Assembly: GCA_038246645.1 (NCBI GenBank)
Contig: JBBRVS010000048.1
Coordinates: 1-29,941, forward strand
Source: JAHCHG01 sp038246645
Lineage (GTDB): Bacteria; Acidobacteriota; Blastocatellia; Pyrinomonadales; Pyrinomonadaceae
Direction: 5' to 3'
Length of the DNA: 29,941 nucleotides
This document shows positions 6,903 to 17,762 of this stretch, one piece after another. The notes below the pieces were generated by a model, which saw nothing but the letters and a program-made list of their open reading frames with translations, did no database searches and was not told the DNA's origin. The stretch's first letter is position 1, and each line of letters starts with the position of its first letter. The translations under genes and the position numbers were made by a program.

Positions 6903-7278
6903 TGGTTTTCTCCTGTTAAATCGTTGTGCCGAATAAATTAAACTTCACAAGTCGTGTGTTTGAATGATTGACAATATATTAAATGGCGAGAACTTTTGTT
7001 AATAAGGCTCGTAAAAAAGCGAATAAACTGCCCGAAATGATTATTAGAATGCCAAGTAATATATCAAACACATTCAAATTAAAGCAAGCATTTTAAATTG
7101 CGGTTATTTTATTAGAAGTAGGACAAAAAAGTTTTTTGCAAGGTTTTCTTGAAATTTTTCGATTATTATTTGCAACCTCAATCCCGTTTATGAAAACTAA
7201 ATTCTTCCAAACCTTTTATTTATCGGACAAATAGGTTAAAATCGGGAGTTTACCGCTCAAACGTCGGCAATTTTTATA
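6903..7278. promoter_or_regulatory. Divergent intergenic region between M48 and radical SAM genes
   Basis: 376 bp, AT-rich, between two genes transcribed away from each other, so it should carry promoters for both. A Shine-Dalgarno for the M48 gene (AGGAG on the minus strand) is at 6910-6914. I see no clear one before the ATG at 7279, no obvious operator palindrome and no small gene. Confidence 0.5.
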
Positions 7279-9165
7279 ATGAGTAAGAAAATAATCGAAA
7301 GCTACAAAAAGAAACTCTCGGCGGAAGAAGGTTTTTCCGTCAAACACGGCGCATCGCTTCGCATCGCGCTCTGCTACCCGAACACGCACTCGATCGGAAT
7401 GGCGAATCTCGGACTTCACACGATGTATGAACTTTTCAATAAGATTCCGGATGTTTCGTGTGAACGAGTTTTTCTGCCCGACGCGGATGAGATGCGCGAA
7501 TATGAAAAATCGCGCACGCCGCTGCTTTCTTTGGAAACGAACACGCCGGTGAAGAATTTCGATATCGTCGCGTTTTCGATCTCATTTGAAACCGATTATC
7601 TGAATATGGCGCGAATGCTGCAAATGTCGCAGATTCCGGTCTGGTCAAAGGACAGAAATCATTTTCATCCATTGGTAGTGATGGGCGGCGCGGCTTCTTT
7701 CCTGAATCCCGAACCGATTGCCGATTTTACCGACATCATCGCCGTCGGTGAAGGCGAAGTTCTGGCATTTCAATTAGTTGACGCGATTTTTGAAAACGAA
7801 ACGAAGGACGAAATTCTGCTCGCTCTGGCGCGAATCGGGCGCGGATTTTATATTCCGTCTTTGTATGACGTAATTTACAACGATGACGGAACCGTTTTCG
7901 ATTATGTGCCGAAAGAAGAAGGTGTTCCGAAAAAAGTCGGACGGACGCTTTCTGCCGTTAATCCGAAGGAAGGTACCTTGAGACGCGCTCTCAAACGCGG
8001 CGAAACCGAACTTGCGGATTTTCTGATCAATCAGGATATTTTCTGCCCTTCGACTTCAATTTGGTCGCCGAACGCGGAAATGGGCGAACGACTTTTAGTG
8101 GAAATCTCGCGCGGCTGTTCGCAAGGCTGCCGTTTTTGCTGGGCAGGTTACAATTATTACCCGCCGCGCGTCGTTCCGGCAAAGGATATTCTGGCAAAGG
8201 CGCGGGAATGGCGCGGGAAAACAAATAAAATCGGTCTGGTCTCGACCGCCGTTTGCGATCATCCCGAAATCTCGACCATTTTGAGTGAACTTCGCAAAAT
8301 GGAATATCGCATCTCGGTTTCGTCTTTGAGACTTGACCAAATTTCCGATGAACTCCTCGACGCACTCGTCGAATCAAAAGATCAGCAGATCGCCGTTGCG
8401 CCCGAAACCGGTTCGGACAGACTTCGCCGCGTCATCAATAAAAATCTGACAAATGACGAAATCGTTGACATCTGCGGCGCGGTTTTTGATCGCGGAATGC
8501 TGACCGTCAAACTCTATCTGATGGTCGGTCTGCCGACGGAAACTTACGAAGATCTGGAAGAAATGATCGTTCTCGTCGAACGCGTCAAGAATCGTATGCT
8601 CGAAGCGGGCAAAAAATTCGGTTTTGCCGGAAAAATTATTCCGTCATTAAACGGGTTTGTGCCGAAGCCGAACACGCCGCTGCAATGGGACGCGATCTGC
8701 GATGAAAAGGAACTGAAAAACCGCCTGAAATGGGTTTCCAAAAATTTATCGCGTATTCCGAATGTCGAAGTCCGCGCAATGAGCGCGCGAATCGCGCACG
8801 AACAGGCGTTATTTTCTTCGGGCGACAGAACTATTTCAAAAGTTATCGAAACGGCGGCGCGGCTCAAGGGAAATTTAAAGGAAGCCTTAAGAGTTACGGG
8901 AATTGACCCGATGTTTCATACTTCTCGAATGCGCGAATACGGCGAATTTCTGCCGTGGTCAATCGTTGATTCGGGTTTGTCGTTCGATTTCCTCAAAACC
9001 GAACACGAAAAAGCGCACGAAGCACTTTCTTCAAAACCGTGTCCGGCGGTCGAAAAATGTACGACTTGCGGAGTTTGCCCGACAACCTGGCTGGCGGACG
9101 CGCCCGCGAGTCTCGTCCAGATTCAACCCGCCAAAGTGCGTCAGGCTCTCGCCTTCGCAGAATAA
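7279..9165 (+). CDS. B12-binding-type radical SAM protein (TIGR03960-like)
   Basis: 628 residues, intact. Residues 26-175 resemble a cobalamin-binding-like domain of the radical SAM/B12 class (RIALCYPNTHSIGMANLGL, DIVAFSISFETDYLNM, VVMGGAASFLNPEPIADF, VGEGE); the base-off DxHxxG motif is absent, as is usual in this subgroup. The radical SAM core begins VEISRGCSQGCRFCWAG with Cys280, Cys284 and Cys287 as the 4Fe-4S ligands, followed by APETGSDRLRRVINK and KLYLMVGLPTE. The C-terminus has an extra cysteine cluster (Cys588, Cys594, Cys597, Cys600) that could hold another cluster or metal. The reaction is not known for this family. The gene stands alone: divergent from M48, with a repeat-filled gap of 542 bp after it. 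Confidence 0.88.
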   Translation: MSKKIIESYKKKLSAEEGFSVKHGASLRIALCYPNTHSIGMANLGLHTMYELFNKIPDVSCERVFLPDADEMREYEKSRTPLLSLETNTPVKNFDIVAFSISFETDYLNMARMLQMSQIPVWSKDRNHFHPLVVMGGAASFLNPEPIADFTDIIAVGEGEVLAFQLVDAIFENETKDEILLALARIGRGFYIPSLYDVIYNDDGTVFDYVPKEEGVPKKVGRTLSAVNPKEGTLRRALKRGETELADFLINQDIFCPSTSIWSPNAEMGERLLVEISRGCSQGCRFCWAGYNYYPPRVVPAKDILAKAREWRGKTNKIGLVSTAVCDHPEISTILSELRKMEYRISVSSLRLDQISDELLDALVESKDQQIAVAPETGSDRLRRVINKNLTNDEIVDICGAVFDRGMLTVKLYLMVGLPTETYEDLEEMIVLVERVKNRMLEAGKKFGFAGKIIPSLNGFVPKPNTPLQWDAICDEKELKNRLKWVSKNLSRIPNVEVRAMSARIAHEQALFSSGDRTISKVIETAARLKGNLKEALRVTGIDPMFHTSRMREYGEFLPWSIVDSGLSFDFLKTEHEKAHEALSSKPCPAVEKCTTCGVCPTTWLADAPASLVQIQPAKVRQALAFAE

Positions 9166-9430
9166 TATTATCCGGCAAAAATTAGACATTATTTGAAATA
9201 AAGCGTAATTAAATGAAGCCTGTCCATAAACCACCGCTAACGCGGTGAAAACATAAGGTTTAATTATGCACAGGCTTCAATTAAATCAAAAACATCGCTG
9301 TTGGCTGCCAATTATTCGTTATTAACTGATTTTCTTCTCGAAAAACAGCGAATAGTTGAGAGCGAATGACGAATAGTTTTTTTTATTGGCAACTTATTTC
9401 AAATAATGTCTGTTTCAAATTTTATCCGAT
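9166..9430. repeat. Nested inverted repeats, MITE-like or structured element
   Basis: An outer exact 18-bp pair (9184-9201 with 9394-9411, agacattatttgaaataa and complement) extends imperfectly outward to about 9172 and 9428. Inside lies a second pair (gaagcctgt at 9215-9223 with 9270-9278, flanked by further partial pairing of AATTAAAT and TTTAATTATG-type blocks) around a small caccgc-taac-gcggtg hairpin (9232-9247). A third, looser pair (ttggctgccaattattcg near 9301 with attcgtcattc/ggcaac blocks near 9365-9393) fills the rest. No ORF runs through it. The remaining 9431-9707 is AT-rich and shows nothing I can name; it should hold the promoter of the next gene. Confidence 0.7.
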
Positions 9431-9707
9431 TTTCAGGGAAAATATTCGCTGAGTTGGTCTGACCATTTTTAAAATACCTTATAATTTGCTGAAAATATTA
9501 ATGACAAACATTGTTTTAATATGTTAGGCTATGTTTTGAGCTTTATCGTTGGCTCAGTGTATTTCAAACAAAAATCCAACATAAATATTCTGTAATGTTA
9601 AGTTTGTTTATAAGTTCAGATTTCAAAAAAAGCATTTCCAGATAACAACCGAGAGTAGAAATGTTAAAAACTTAATTTACAAAAGAATCAATCAAAAAAA
9701 TCAATCA

Positions 9708-11594
9708 ATGGAAAAGCTAAACGAATATCTTCAAACTCTGTTATCTACTTGTAGTTACGAACTTCATCTCGAACCCAATAAAACGCCGTATGTGCTGAAT
9801 GCCGGTGGTATGACCGAAGTTTCCAACACACCGCTTTTAGGCACGCAGATCAGCACGATAATTTTTCCATTGATTCCGCCGACGGCAAAACAGCAGCTTC
9901 CGAATCAACCCGAGATCGAGTTTGTTCATAGTCATAATCTCGGAAATTTCAGCTTTTTAATCAGAAAATCGCCCGCCGGATTTAATGTTATAATTCGTCC
10001 GATGTTTTCCGAAGACGGTGTCTCAAAACCGTTGTATCCATTGGATGAGACAAATCAAACGAGAACCGCCGAATCGCCGAATTATTACGCACCGCCGAAA
10101 CCTGTTTCGTCATTTACCAATATAATCGAAGAAAAAAATACCGCACGTGAAAAAAATACCAATAATTATCTGTTTGGAAATGATTCGAATGATTACGAAT
10201 CTTCGATTGAAGTGGAGAGCGAATATGAAATTGAAATCCGCGGAGAATCAACGGGCGAAGTAGAAACGGTTTCGGTTTATGATCCTGAATTTGTCACGAC
10301 TTTTTCCGACAACGCAACCTACGAACCGCCGCTCAGATCGCAAGAATTCAGAATGGAATACGAAAGTCCGGCAAATTCACAGATCGAAACTCCGGTTCAA
10401 GAACAAAAATATCATTTACTGGAAAATTTTGAAGATTATGAAGATATGCCGCAAGCGAGCGATGCGCCGCCGCCGCAATCTCCGGTTTCGGCTTCCGCTT
10501 CCGCGGGTTCGCAAATGCAGACCAGAATGGATGAGCTTTTCCGGTTAATGGAAAAAGTCGGCGCGAGCGATCTGCATCTGAGCGTTTCGGTGCCGCCGAT
10601 GGTTCGCAAAGACGGCAAGATGATGAAGCTCGAATCGGGTGAAGGCGTTCTGACTCCGGCTTCGATGAAGGAACTTCTTTATTCGATAATGCCGAAAAAG
10701 AATCAGGAAGAATTCGAACGCCGCCACGATACGGATTTCGCGTATGAAATCGCGGGTCTGGCACGTTTCCGCGCCAATATTTTCGCCGACCGCAAGGGAA
10801 TGGGCGGAGTTTTCCGCATTATTCCGACAAAAATCTTAACCGCCGAACAGCTCGGGCTTTCCAAATCCATAATGGATCTGTGCCAACTTTCCAAAGGTCT
10901 GGTCGTCGTGACGGGTCCGACCGGCTCGGGAAAATCCACGACGCTCTGCGCGATGGTTGATTCGATCAACAAAAACCGCGAAGATCACATCATCACGATT
11001 GAAGACCCGATTGAATTTACGCACGAAAACCATAAATGTCTGGTCAATCAGCGCGAAGTTCACAATCACACGGATTCATTCAAAGACGCGCTCCGCGCCG
11101 CGCTGCGTGAAGACCCGGATATTTTGCTCGTCGGCGAAATGCGCGATCTGGAAACGATTGCGATTGCGATTGAAACCGCTGAAACAGGTCACTTAGTTTT
11201 CGGAACTCTGCATACGACGACCGCCGTTTCGACGATTGACCGCATTATTGACCAATTTCCCGCCGACCGCCAACAACAAGTTCGCGTAATGCTTTCGGAA
11301 TCGCTGCGCGGAGTGATCGCACAAACTCTTTTGCCGAAAAAAGGCGGCGGACGAGTCGCGGCTTTGGAAATTTTAATTATCACGCCGGCGATCTCGAATC
11401 TTATCCGCGAAGGCAAAACCTTTCAGATTGCTTCATCAATGCAGACCGGAAAGGCACTCGGAATGGTGATGCTCAATGATGCGCTGATAGATTTGGTCAA
11501 AAAAGGCTTGGTCGAACCGCGTGATGCTTATATCAAAGCGGTTGATAAATCAAGTTTTGAAGCGCTTCTGCAAAGAAACGGGTTAAAACTGTAG
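9708..11594 (+). CDS. PilT-like type IV pilus retraction ATPase with long N-terminal extension
   Basis: 628 residues against about 350-370 for ordinary PilT. Residues 270-628 are a complete PilT-type hexameric ATPase: MDELFRLMEKVGASDLHLSVSVPPMVR (N-domain), Walker A GPTGSGKST at 403-411, IEDPIEFTHE, Walker B DPDILLVGE at 469-477, and the His box TGHLVFGTLHTT at 493-505. Residues 1-100 resemble a second, decayed PilT N-domain (EYLQTLLSTCSYELHLEPNKTPYVLNAGG; then FSFLIRKSPAGFNVIIRP). Residues 101-268 are an acidic, Pro/Ser/Glu-rich, probably disordered linker. ATP-driven pilus disassembly at the inner membrane base is the established role of PilT. It is not in a visible pilus operon. The start at 9708 has no clear Shine-Dalgarno. 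Confidence 0.85.
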   Translation: MEKLNEYLQTLLSTCSYELHLEPNKTPYVLNAGGMTEVSNTPLLGTQISTIIFPLIPPTAKQQLPNQPEIEFVHSHNLGNFSFLIRKSPAGFNVIIRPMFSEDGVSKPLYPLDETNQTRTAESPNYYAPPKPVSSFTNIIEEKNTAREKNTNNYLFGNDSNDYESSIEVESEYEIEIRGESTGEVETVSVYDPEFVTTFSDNATYEPPLRSQEFRMEYESPANSQIETPVQEQKYHLLENFEDYEDMPQASDAPPPQSPVSASASAGSQMQTRMDELFRLMEKVGASDLHLSVSVPPMVRKDGKMMKLESGEGVLTPASMKELLYSIMPKKNQEEFERRHDTDFAYEIAGLARFRANIFADRKGMGGVFRIIPTKILTAEQLGLSKSIMDLCQLSKGLVVVTGPTGSGKSTTLCAMVDSINKNREDHIITIEDPIEFTHENHKCLVNQREVHNHTDSFKDALRAALREDPDILLVGEMRDLETIAIAIETAETGHLVFGTLHTTTAVSTIDRIIDQFPADRQQQVRVMLSESLRGVIAQTLLPKKGGGRVAALEILIITPAISNLIREGKTFQIASSMQTGKALGMVMLNDALIDLVKKGLVEPRDAYIKAVDKSSFEALLQRNGLKL

Positions 11595-11596
11595 AG

Positions 11597-12178
11597 TTAA
11601 AGAAAACTTAAAACTTTTTCGTCTGCCGCCCTTGCGGTTTCGTTTTTAATAATTTTAGCAATAAACAATTGATCTGCCGCATTTCGTTCCGCGCAGAGAA
11701 TTTGCGGTTTGTATTGCGTGTCGCGTTTGCCGGCGGCGATATGACGGCGCATACCTTCATTTGCCCAGCCGCGTTTCATCAAAAAGAGAACCGGCGCGGC
11801 AAGGCGTTTTGAACGGCGTTTTTGTTCGTATTCGATATTGACGCGCTGCAATTGTTCATCAATTTCGGATAAAATTCGGCGGCACATCTCATCCGGCAAA
11901 ACATTCTCTTTCAATTCAAAATAGATTTCGTAAAGACACTTTTCAAAATTCGGAACGGCGCGAAACTGTTCGATTTCGAGATTAAGTTTTTGACCGATGG
12001 TTTCGACGGCTTGAACAAAATGATTGACGTGCATTTTTTCGCCCGTGATGTTTGCCATGTCTCCCGCCTTGCGGATAAAAGAAATGAGCGGTGTGCGGCG
12101 GTAAAATCCCGTTACTTCGACAATATCGTTTATTTTGTAGCGATAAAGCCCGGCGGCGGTCGTCAATAAAATGCCGGT
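11597..12178 (-). pseudogene. GH3-family (auxin-responsive-like) protein, C-terminal fragment
   Basis: The minus-strand frame encodes TGILLTTAAGLYRYKINDIVEVTGFYRRTPLISFIRKAGDMANITGEK in overlapping blocks typical of the GH3 acyl-adenylase family: the GLYRYKINDIVEVTGF block and the DMANITGEKMHVNHFVQAV block. About 193 residues remain of a family usually longer than 500. Upstream the similarity ends abruptly near 12180 and an in-frame TAA follows at 12182-12184; only a TTG at 12166 could start it. The adenylation-domain ATP-binding half is therefore missing. It converges with the PilT gene with two bases between stops. The break abuts the ATG of the plus-strand TPR gene, pointing to a deletion or insertion junction. 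GH3 identity of the fragment is fairly sure. Confidence 0.75.
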
Positions 12179-12183
12179 TGGTT

Positions 12184-13638
12184 ATGATGACAAAGGATAT
12201 AAAAGAAGAGCTTGATAAAGATAAATTATCGGCAATCTACCGGTTGGAACAAGGCTTGGCTAACAATTGTGCCGACGATTTTTATTTAATCGGAGATTTG
12301 GAGGACAATACTTGTAATTATCTTGAATTAATTCCGATTCTGGAAAAAATCGCCGGGAAAGATTTCTTTTGTTATTGGGACGATAACGGCGCGGGCGGCG
12401 CGGCGCGACCCGATTGGAGCACCACCACGAGTTTCACCAAACAGGCTTTGAAATCAATTGAAAATATCGAGGAAAATACTCGATTTGAAGCAAACTGCGA
12501 AATTGCCCAAGCCTTAAAAAGCAATTCACACGAGCTGATCAGAATTGTCTTGGATGATTTGGGCGAAAGCCCATGCGCGGATAAAAAGTTGATTCCGATT
12601 CTGGAAAAAATCGCCAAAAAAAATTCTTACTCCCAATCTCAATATAACTATAAATATATCGAATTTGAAAAACCTGCCCGAAAAGCAATTCGGACGATTC
12701 TGGAGAATTACTCAGTCGCTCTGTCTGTCGAAAATCTCGAACCGGAAGATTACGAAGAACAGATTCACAGGCTTTCGCAGTGTCTCGAGCTTCATCCGAC
12801 AAATTCCGCCGCCTTCAAACAGCGGGGCATTGTTTATCACAAAATCAATCAAAAAGAAGCGGCACTGAAAGATTTTGACAGCGCGATTTCCGGCAATCCG
12901 CAAAATCTCCGGGCATATCTTTTAAAAGCGGAAATATTCAAAGAATCAGCCGAGCCTCATAAATTGATTGAGGTTTATACTCAGGCGATTGAAAATCTAT
13001 CCGACAACTTTCTCAAATGCGATACCTATCGCCGACGAGCCGGAACTTATTTTGAAATGAATTTGCCGCAAAAAGCCGTCGAAGATTTTACCTCGGCAAT
13101 CGAAAATGCGTCTATTTACAGCAATTATTTTGGATTTGGTTCTTCATATTCACACGCGGATTTAACCCGCAGCATCTATTTGGAAAGAGGTAATGTCTAT
13201 TATCGAACCGGCGAAAGAGATAAAGCCTTCGCGGATTTAAGGTATGCGTCATTTCTGGGAGAAAAATTGGATTGGTCGCCGGTCTTTGATATTGTGCTTG
13301 CCGAACCTGAATTGCGGGTAGGTTTTTTAAATCTTTTATTTACAGTATTCAGCCTCGTTACCGCCGCCGGAAAACCCGTCTTCGGCGACTACAACGATGA
13401 GGAAAGACTGCAAGCAGACAAAGAAAATCGTTTGATGGAAGTGTATGCCGAAGGTTACGTAGAGACTGATATGGAAATAAGGTTTTCATTCTCACCCGTT
13501 TTCAACCCGAGAAGATGTCATCAGAGTTATGGGTGGTTATTATTTCCGAAACCGCTTCCGCCGGAGCTTCGCTCTACCTATTACACTCGTTATAAAACCG
13601 CCGAAGAACTGGGAGAGTTGTTTAACCGTTTCGATTAG
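12184..13638 (+). CDS. TPR-repeat protein of unknown function
   Basis: About 484 residues from ATG-ATG at 12184. The frame is open further upstream to 12091, but that part is antisense to the GH3 fragment and is unlikely to be used. Residues 1-175 hold two degenerate copies of a 70-residue helical unit, each with the motif LIPILEKIA.K (near residues 50 and 140). TPR-like pairs follow (residues 190-360): SAAFKQRGIVYHKINQKEAALKDFDSAI, LRAYLLKAEIFKE, TYRRRAGTYFEMNLPQKAVEDFTSAIE and SIYLERGNVYYRTGERDKAF. The rest is unrecognised. There is no signal peptide, so it is probably cytoplasmic. No ribosome site precedes the start, and the junction with the GH3 remnant lies immediately upstream, so the true N-terminus may be missing. 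Confidence 0.65.
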   Translation: MMTKDIKEELDKDKLSAIYRLEQGLANNCADDFYLIGDLEDNTCNYLELIPILEKIAGKDFFCYWDDNGAGGAARPDWSTTTSFTKQALKSIENIEENTRFEANCEIAQALKSNSHELIRIVLDDLGESPCADKKLIPILEKIAKKNSYSQSQYNYKYIEFEKPARKAIRTILENYSVALSVENLEPEDYEEQIHRLSQCLELHPTNSAAFKQRGIVYHKINQKEAALKDFDSAISGNPQNLRAYLLKAEIFKESAEPHKLIEVYTQAIENLSDNFLKCDTYRRRAGTYFEMNLPQKAVEDFTSAIENASIYSNYFGFGSSYSHADLTRSIYLERGNVYYRTGERDKAFADLRYASFLGEKLDWSPVFDIVLAEPELRVGFLNLLFTVFSLVTAAGKPVFGDYNDEERLQADKENRLMEVYAEGYVETDMEIRFSFSPVFNPRRCHQSYGWLLFPKPLPPELRSTYYTRYKTAEELGELFNRFD

Positions 13639-13850
13639 CGTCAAGAAAACTCCAGCCGACGAACCCGGCAGATGACGGCAGAAGAGTTATTTTAGAAGCA
13701 GCTGTCCAAAACTACGCCGTCGAATAAAGCATTGAACGTGTGGGCGCGGGCAATATACGATGTATCTATAGTTTCAGATGGGCGTTTTTGAAACACCGTT
13801 TTGTTCTCACGTCCAATGATTTAGCATCCCGCGCCGTTTATAATAGATAT

Positions 13851-13879
13851 AACCAATAAAGCGGAAAGTTTTATTGGTT
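13851..13879. repeat. 10-bp hairpin at the end of the LRR gene
   Basis: aaccaataaa (13851-13860) and its exact complement (13870-13879) frame a 9-base loop and overlap the stop codon of the minus-strand LRR gene. No T-tract follows on either strand, so terminator function is uncertain. The gap 13639-13870 otherwise shows no gene. Confidence 0.4.
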
Positions 13880-14827
13880 CCGCTTCGTTCGAGATTTCGC
13901 CTTGGGTTTAGGAGGCTCTTCATTCGCACTACCGTCGTCAAACTCATTTTCAAAAGAGAAGACAAGTCCGGGAAAACGGGTTCGCAAACTTTTCTGATCT
14001 GCCAGCTTGAGCGAGTTGTTTCCCATCGAGACCTTTAATCCCTTAAGTTTTGCCAGCGGCGCAGGCAGATCGGAGAGATTCCCGTTTGAATCTAAAGAAA
14101 GCTCTTTCAGGTTCTTAAAATCACCGACAAAGTCCGGAAGTTTGCTCAGGTCGTTATATTCGAGGCGCAATGTTTTCAAGTTCGACAGAGCGGCGATTTG
14201 CGGCGGAACGGCTTCAAGCCCGTTTCTGCCCAAGTCCAGAAATGCCAGACGGCGAAGCTCGGCGATGGTGTCCGGCAAACTTTCGATCTGACGTTCGTCG
14301 CTCGGCTCGATCGCGCCGTAGAGCCTCAATACTCTCAGGTTTTTCAATTTGCCGATTGACGGCGGAAGCGAAATACTCATCGAGCATCCGTTGCCATTGT
14401 CAATGATCAATTCTTCCAGCTTCGAGAGGTTTCCGATTTCCTCGGGAAGTTCCACAAGTTCTTCCAGACAGCCGAAACTTAACACTTCGAGATTAACTAA
14501 AGTGCCTAACCGGGACGGCAGGCGTTTCATATTTAAATCATCGCCTTCAAAGTTCGGATTAAGGCACTTGACTTTTTCAGGCACCAGAAAAGCCTTTTCA
14601 AAACTGTCGAAAACAGATTCTTTCGGAAAACGCCGGCACGGAAGAAATTCAAAATCATCCAAACTCCCTGATTCGACCGCCGCGTCGCGCGCGACGCTCT
14701 TTATGTTGCCCGCATTTAAATCAACACCGTAAGCTAATTGCCGAACGCCCGCCGCCGCCACGACCCCGACGAAAAAAGTGAAGGCAATCAATCCGATTGC
14801 AAAACGAACCGTTTTATCATTTCTCAT
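13871..14827 (-). CDS. Membrane-anchored or exported leucine-rich-repeat protein
   Basis: 318 residues. Residues 8-30 (FAIGLIAFTFFVGVVAAAGV) form a signal peptide or N-terminal anchor. About seven to eight 23-residue leucine-rich repeats of the plant-like LxxLPxxIGxLxxLxxLxL type run from residue 95 to 275: LPSRLGTLVNLEVLSF, LPEEIGNLSKLEELII, LPPSIGKLKNLRVLRL, LPDTIAELRRLAFLDLGRN, VPPQIAALSNLKTLRLEYN, LPDFVGDFKNLKELSLDSN. The tail is basic and Pro-rich (PPKPKAKSRTKRNQ). Such proteins usually bind other proteins. Function and partner are unknown; neighbours give no clear clue. The start at 14827 gives the signal sequence directly, without a clear ribosome site. Confidence 0.8.
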   Translation of the reverse strand: MRNDKTVRFAIGLIAFTFFVGVVAAAGVRQLAYGVDLNAGNIKSVARDAAVESGSLDDFEFLPCRRFPKESVFDSFEKAFLVPEKVKCLNPNFEGDDLNMKRLPSRLGTLVNLEVLSFGCLEELVELPEEIGNLSKLEELIIDNGNGCSMSISLPPSIGKLKNLRVLRLYGAIEPSDERQIESLPDTIAELRRLAFLDLGRNGLEAVPPQIAALSNLKTLRLEYNDLSKLPDFVGDFKNLKELSLDSNGNLSDLPAPLAKLKGLKVSMGNNSLKLADQKSLRTRFPGLVFSFENEFDDGSANEEPPKPKAKSRTKRNQ

Positions 14828-15049
14828 AATTTTTCATACACACTATCTGTCTCCTGATCTGGTTTTGCAGTGTGTTTTATCACATTAGATATAATTGGGG
14901 AGTTTTTCCCCGGATATATCCTTTTTATAATGACTGTCGGCAGAGAAAAATTTCCGGGAATTTTATTCACACCTTTTATTTTGTCGCTTTATTTTGATCA
15001 GATCGTCGGGCAGTATTTCACCATCCCGGAAAAGGCTTATACTGTTGGA

Positions 15050-17002
<1,953 letters not shown>

Positions 17003-17009
17003 TTCTCTT

Positions 17010-17762
17010 CTACGGTTTTTCACCCAACATAGTTTGCATAATTTTAATTTCGGCGCGTTGTCCACCGTCAACATCCGTTGCGAAATTAAACAGTTCGGCA
17101 TCCTGCCCCGCGCCGGCAGTCTCAAACAATTCCTTGACCATCATCAACGCGCCGTTGTGATGCTGAATCATTCCTCGCAAAAACAGTTGATCGAACTTTG
17201 CCCCGGTTGCTTTTCTTAAGGCATCCATCTGCTTTGGGGTAAGCATTCCGGGCATATGTGTGTGATGGCTCGACATGTCCATACCCGGCATATCCATTTT
17301 CGACATTTCGGGCATCGGCGGCGAAACCGGCTCTCCCCTGACTTCGAGCCACCGTTTCATAAACCTTATTTCGTCTGACTGTGATTGACTGATGCGCGCT
17401 CCCAGAAGTCGTAGGTCTTTGTTCTCCGTACGCGACTCGATCAACGCTGTCATCTCGACCGCTTGCGCGTGGTGCGTGATCATCCCCTGCATAAACTCCA
17501 CATCCTTTGGTGAACGGGGCGGCAGTGTCGCCCTTGTCGATGGCGGCAGTATTCGGGAGGGCTGTCCCGGCGCACCGGGCTGAACCACAACCGGCAACGC
17601 GTTAGAATCAGCCTGCTGTGCGTAGATTGGCAGCGATAATAAACAAATGAGAGCACCGGCGGACATAATCCAGCCTCGCGACGCTGCCATACTCATCACT
17701 GATCGGAGCATACGCCCGGCACAGAAAGTCAACGACTGAATTGGGGTTACGTGATCAAGCAT
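17010..17762 (-). CDS. DUF305 protein with Met/His-rich segment
   Basis: Up to 250 residues. The start is uncertain: the frame opens at 17762, but an internal ATG (MSMAASRGW, residue 23) gives a better signal peptide ending near LPIYAQ. DUF305 is a four-helix, ferritin-like domain. Its two typical HH motifs are present: FMQGMITHHAQAVEM and FLRGMIQHHNGALMM. Between them lies a Met/His-rich stretch, MPEMSKMDMPGMDM followed by SHHTHMPGM, that looks made for copper or silver ions. It is cotranscribed with the LVIVD gene downstream. A role in periplasmic copper handling is inference from the motif and from frequent genomic linkage of the family with copper resistance genes, none of which are in this window. 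Confidence 0.82.
   Translation of the reverse strand: MLDHVTPIQSLTFCAGRMLRSVMSMAASRGWIMSAGALICLLSLPIYAQQADSNALPVVVQPGAPGQPSRILPPSTRATLPPRSPKDVEFMQGMITHHAQAVEMTALIESRTENKDLRLLGARISQSQSDEIRFMKRWLEVRGEPVSPPMPEMSKMDMPGMDMSSHHTHMPGMLTPKQMDALRKATGAKFDQLFLRGMIQHHNGALMMVKELFETAGAGQDAELFNFATDVDGGQRAEIKIMQTMLGEKP

Noticed and set aside
12091..12183. N-terminal extension of the TPR gene from ATG 12091
   Set aside because: These codons are antisense to the well-conserved GH3 block and give an Arg/Cys-rich peptide; the ATG at 12184 is preferred.
17003..17125. Longer start for the LVIVD protein
   Set aside because: It would overlap the DUF305 coding region and place the clear signal peptide internally; the ATG at 17002 has a ribosome site.
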